Assembly: GCA_047619485.1 (NCBI GenBank)
Contig: JBLHKE010000419.1
Coordinates: forward strand, 1 to 6,911
Source: JBLHKE01 sp047619485
GTDB lineage: Bacteria > Verrucomicrobiota > Verrucomicrobiia > Verrucomicrobiales > DEV007
Direction of reading: 5' to 3'
Length of the DNA stretch: 6,911 nt
The notes beneath the pieces are model-generated. The model worked only from the letters and a program-made list of their open reading frames with translations. It was not told the origin of the DNA and did no database searches. Each line of letters opens with the position of its first letter. Within the stretch, counting starts at the first letter, position 1. This document shows, one piece after another, positions 5,596 to 6,911 of the stretch. The position numbers were made by a program, and so were the translations under genes.

Positions 5596-6911
5596 ATGAC
5601 TCCGCAATCCGAACACATCACCCCATTCGGTCACCGCCTGCTCGACCGGCGGAACTTCATGCGCAATACCGGTTTCGCCCTTGGTGGGCTCGGCCTTGCG
5701 CAGCTGCTCGCCGCCGAGGACGAGACGAAAAACTTCAGCGGCAAGGAACCGATCCGCCCTGACATTGATGCCGACAACCCGTACGCGCCACGGCCTGGCC
5801 ATTTCAAAGCGGCTGCCAAGCAAGTGCTGGTCATCTCGTGTCCGGGTGCGGTCAGCCACGTCGATACTTTTGATTACAAGCCTGACCTGACCAAATTCCA
5901 CGGACAGAAGCCGCCGGGAATGCCCGCGGTGACTTTCGAAGGACCTACTGGCAACATCGCCAAACCGTTCTGGGAATTCAAGCCGCGCGGCCAGAGCGGC
6001 AAGATGACCTCCGAGCTGCTGCCCAACATGGGTGAGCTGGCGGACGATTTCTGTTTTATCCACTCGCTGCACACGCAGACCAGCGCGCACCCGCAGGGCG
6101 AGAATTTCATCAACACCGGGTTCACGATGGAGGGGTTCCCGTCATTCGGTGCCTGGGTGACGTATGCGCTTGGCTCTGAATGTGATGAGCTGCCAGCGTT
6201 TGTCGCAATCAATGACCCGCGTGGCATGGCTCGCTCTGGGAAAAATAATTTCGGCAATGGATTCCTGCCGGCGGCCTTCCAGGGCACGGATTTCAATGCG
6301 AAGAACCCGCCATCCAACCTGCGCCGCCCAGTCAATTATACTGCGGCCGACGACAAGGCGACCACCGAGTTGCTGAAGCGATTCAACAGCAAGCACATGG
6401 AGCGCTTCCCTGGCGACGCCGATCTGGCGGCGCGCATCGCCAGTTACGAGTTGGCAGGCCAGATGCAGACATCGGTGCCGGAGACGATGGATCTCGCCAG
6501 CGAGCCCGAGTCGATCCACAAAGAATACGGCACCGATACCGGCACTGAGCTGAAGCGCGAGTATGCTAAGAATTGCATCCTCGCGCGGCGATTGATCGAG
6601 AAGGGCGTGCGGGTCGTGCAGCTTTTCAATGGCAGCGATCCTTCTGGCGGAAATGGAATTACCAATTGGGATTCGCACTCGAATATCAAGGACACGCACG
6701 CGATGCAGGCGGAGATCATGGATCAGCCGACCGCGGCGCTCATCGCAGACATGAAACGTCGCGGCTTGCTCGAGGATACGCTGGTCGTGTGGGCGACCGA
6801 GTTCGGGCGCATGCCATTCTTGCAAGGCAACGGCACGGGGCGCGATCACAACCCCGAAGCCTTCACCTGTTTTCTGGCGGGTGCAGGCGTGAAGCACGGG
6901 CACAGTCATGG
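5596..6911 (+). CDS. DUF1501 family protein with Tat signal (3' end outside window)
   Basis: The frame is open from ATG 5596 to the right edge, 438 full codons. A Tat signal is clear: LLDRRNFMRNTGFALGGLGLAQLLAA, with R18-R19 in an RRxFM motif and a likely cut near residue 40. Family motifs follow: PGAVSHVDTFDYKP at 83-96, HPQGENFINTGF, W358-D-S-H361, T401-EFGR405 and GRDHNP at 415-420. DUF1501 proteins belong by motif to the alkaline phosphatase/sulfatase-like group and usually have about 450-490 residues, so some 40 residues are probably missing. They typically pair with a PSCyt/PSD1 protein, as here, and are thought to be exported; the substrate is unknown. No Shine-Dalgarno precedes the ATG, only the end of the repeat at 5556-5575. 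No other start lies between it and the in-frame TAG at 5536. Translation may depend on the upstream sulfatase transcript. Confidence 0.92.
   Translation, partial: MTPQSEHITPFGHRLLDRRNFMRNTGFALGGLGLAQLLAAEDETKNFSGKEPIRPDIDADNPYAPRPGHFKAAAKQVLVISCPGAVSHVDTFDYKPDLTKFHGQKPPGMPAVTFEGPTGNIAKPFWEFKPRGQSGKMTSELLPNMGELADDFCFIHSLHTQTSAHPQGENFINTGFTMEGFPSFGAWVTYALGSECDELPAFVAINDPRGMARSGKNNFGNGFLPAAFQGTDFNAKNPPSNLRRPVNYTAADDKATTELLKRFNSKHMERFPGDADLAARIASYELAGQMQTSVPETMDLASEPESIHKEYGTDTGTELKREYAKNCILARRLIEKGVRVVQLFNGSDPSGGNGITNWDSHSNIKDTHAMQAEIMDQPTAALIADMKRRGLLEDTLVVWATEFGRMPFLQGNGTGRDHNPEAFTCFLAGAGVKHGHSH

Noticed and set aside
6142..6909. Antisense frame of 255 residues at the right end
   Set aside because: The + strand here encodes the DUF1501 motifs WDSH, TEFGR and GRDHNP without interruption, so the antisense frame is a shadow.

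Overview
The window looks like chromosomal DNA of a Verrucomicrobiota bacterium, or less likely a relative in the Planctomycetota. The basis is gene content: a secreted protein with a dockerin-like C-terminal module, a PSCyt1/PSCyt2/PSD1 cytochrome protein, an iduronate-2-sulfatase-like sulfatase and a Tat-exported DUF1501 protein. These families are expanded together in that superphylum. All genes lie on the + strand.

Layout. Positions 3-407 are the 3' end of a large secreted protein that begins outside the window. Positions 408-666 are non-coding, with two hairpin-like palindromes and a strong Shine-Dalgarno for the next gene. Positions 667-3405 encode a complete 912-residue protein with two haem motifs (PSCyt1-PSCyt2-PSD1). 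Positions 3413-3870 are a repeat-bounded cassette holding a decayed GxxExxY gene. Positions 3823-5445 encode a secreted type I sulfatase. Positions 5447-5575 are a second, miniature repeat-bounded cassette. Positions 5596-6911 encode a DUF1501 protein that runs off the right edge about 40 residues before its expected end.

The three complete or nearly complete catabolic genes look like one sulfated-polysaccharide unit. The sulfatase would remove sulfate esters in the periplasm or outside the cell. The PSCyt/PSD1 and DUF1501 proteins are common companions in such clusters, and their exact chemistry is not established.

The most unusual part is the repeat family. The unit is CTCA followed by 2-3 copies of the octamer CGCAGAGA. 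It occurs four times in strictly alternating orientation (3414, 3842, 5447, 5556), once on each side of two small inserts that occupy both gene junctions downstream of the PSCyt gene. The first insert carries a GxxExxY (PD-(D/E)XK-like) gene disabled by a one-base insertion at the catalytic lysine codon, an in-frame TAG and loss of the signature tyrosine. Its right-hand repeat is translated as part of the sulfatase signal peptide. The second insert carries only a 19-codon ORF. Together they suggest a small non-autonomous mobile or repeat cassette that inserted twice into this operon and now shapes the 5' end of a working gene.
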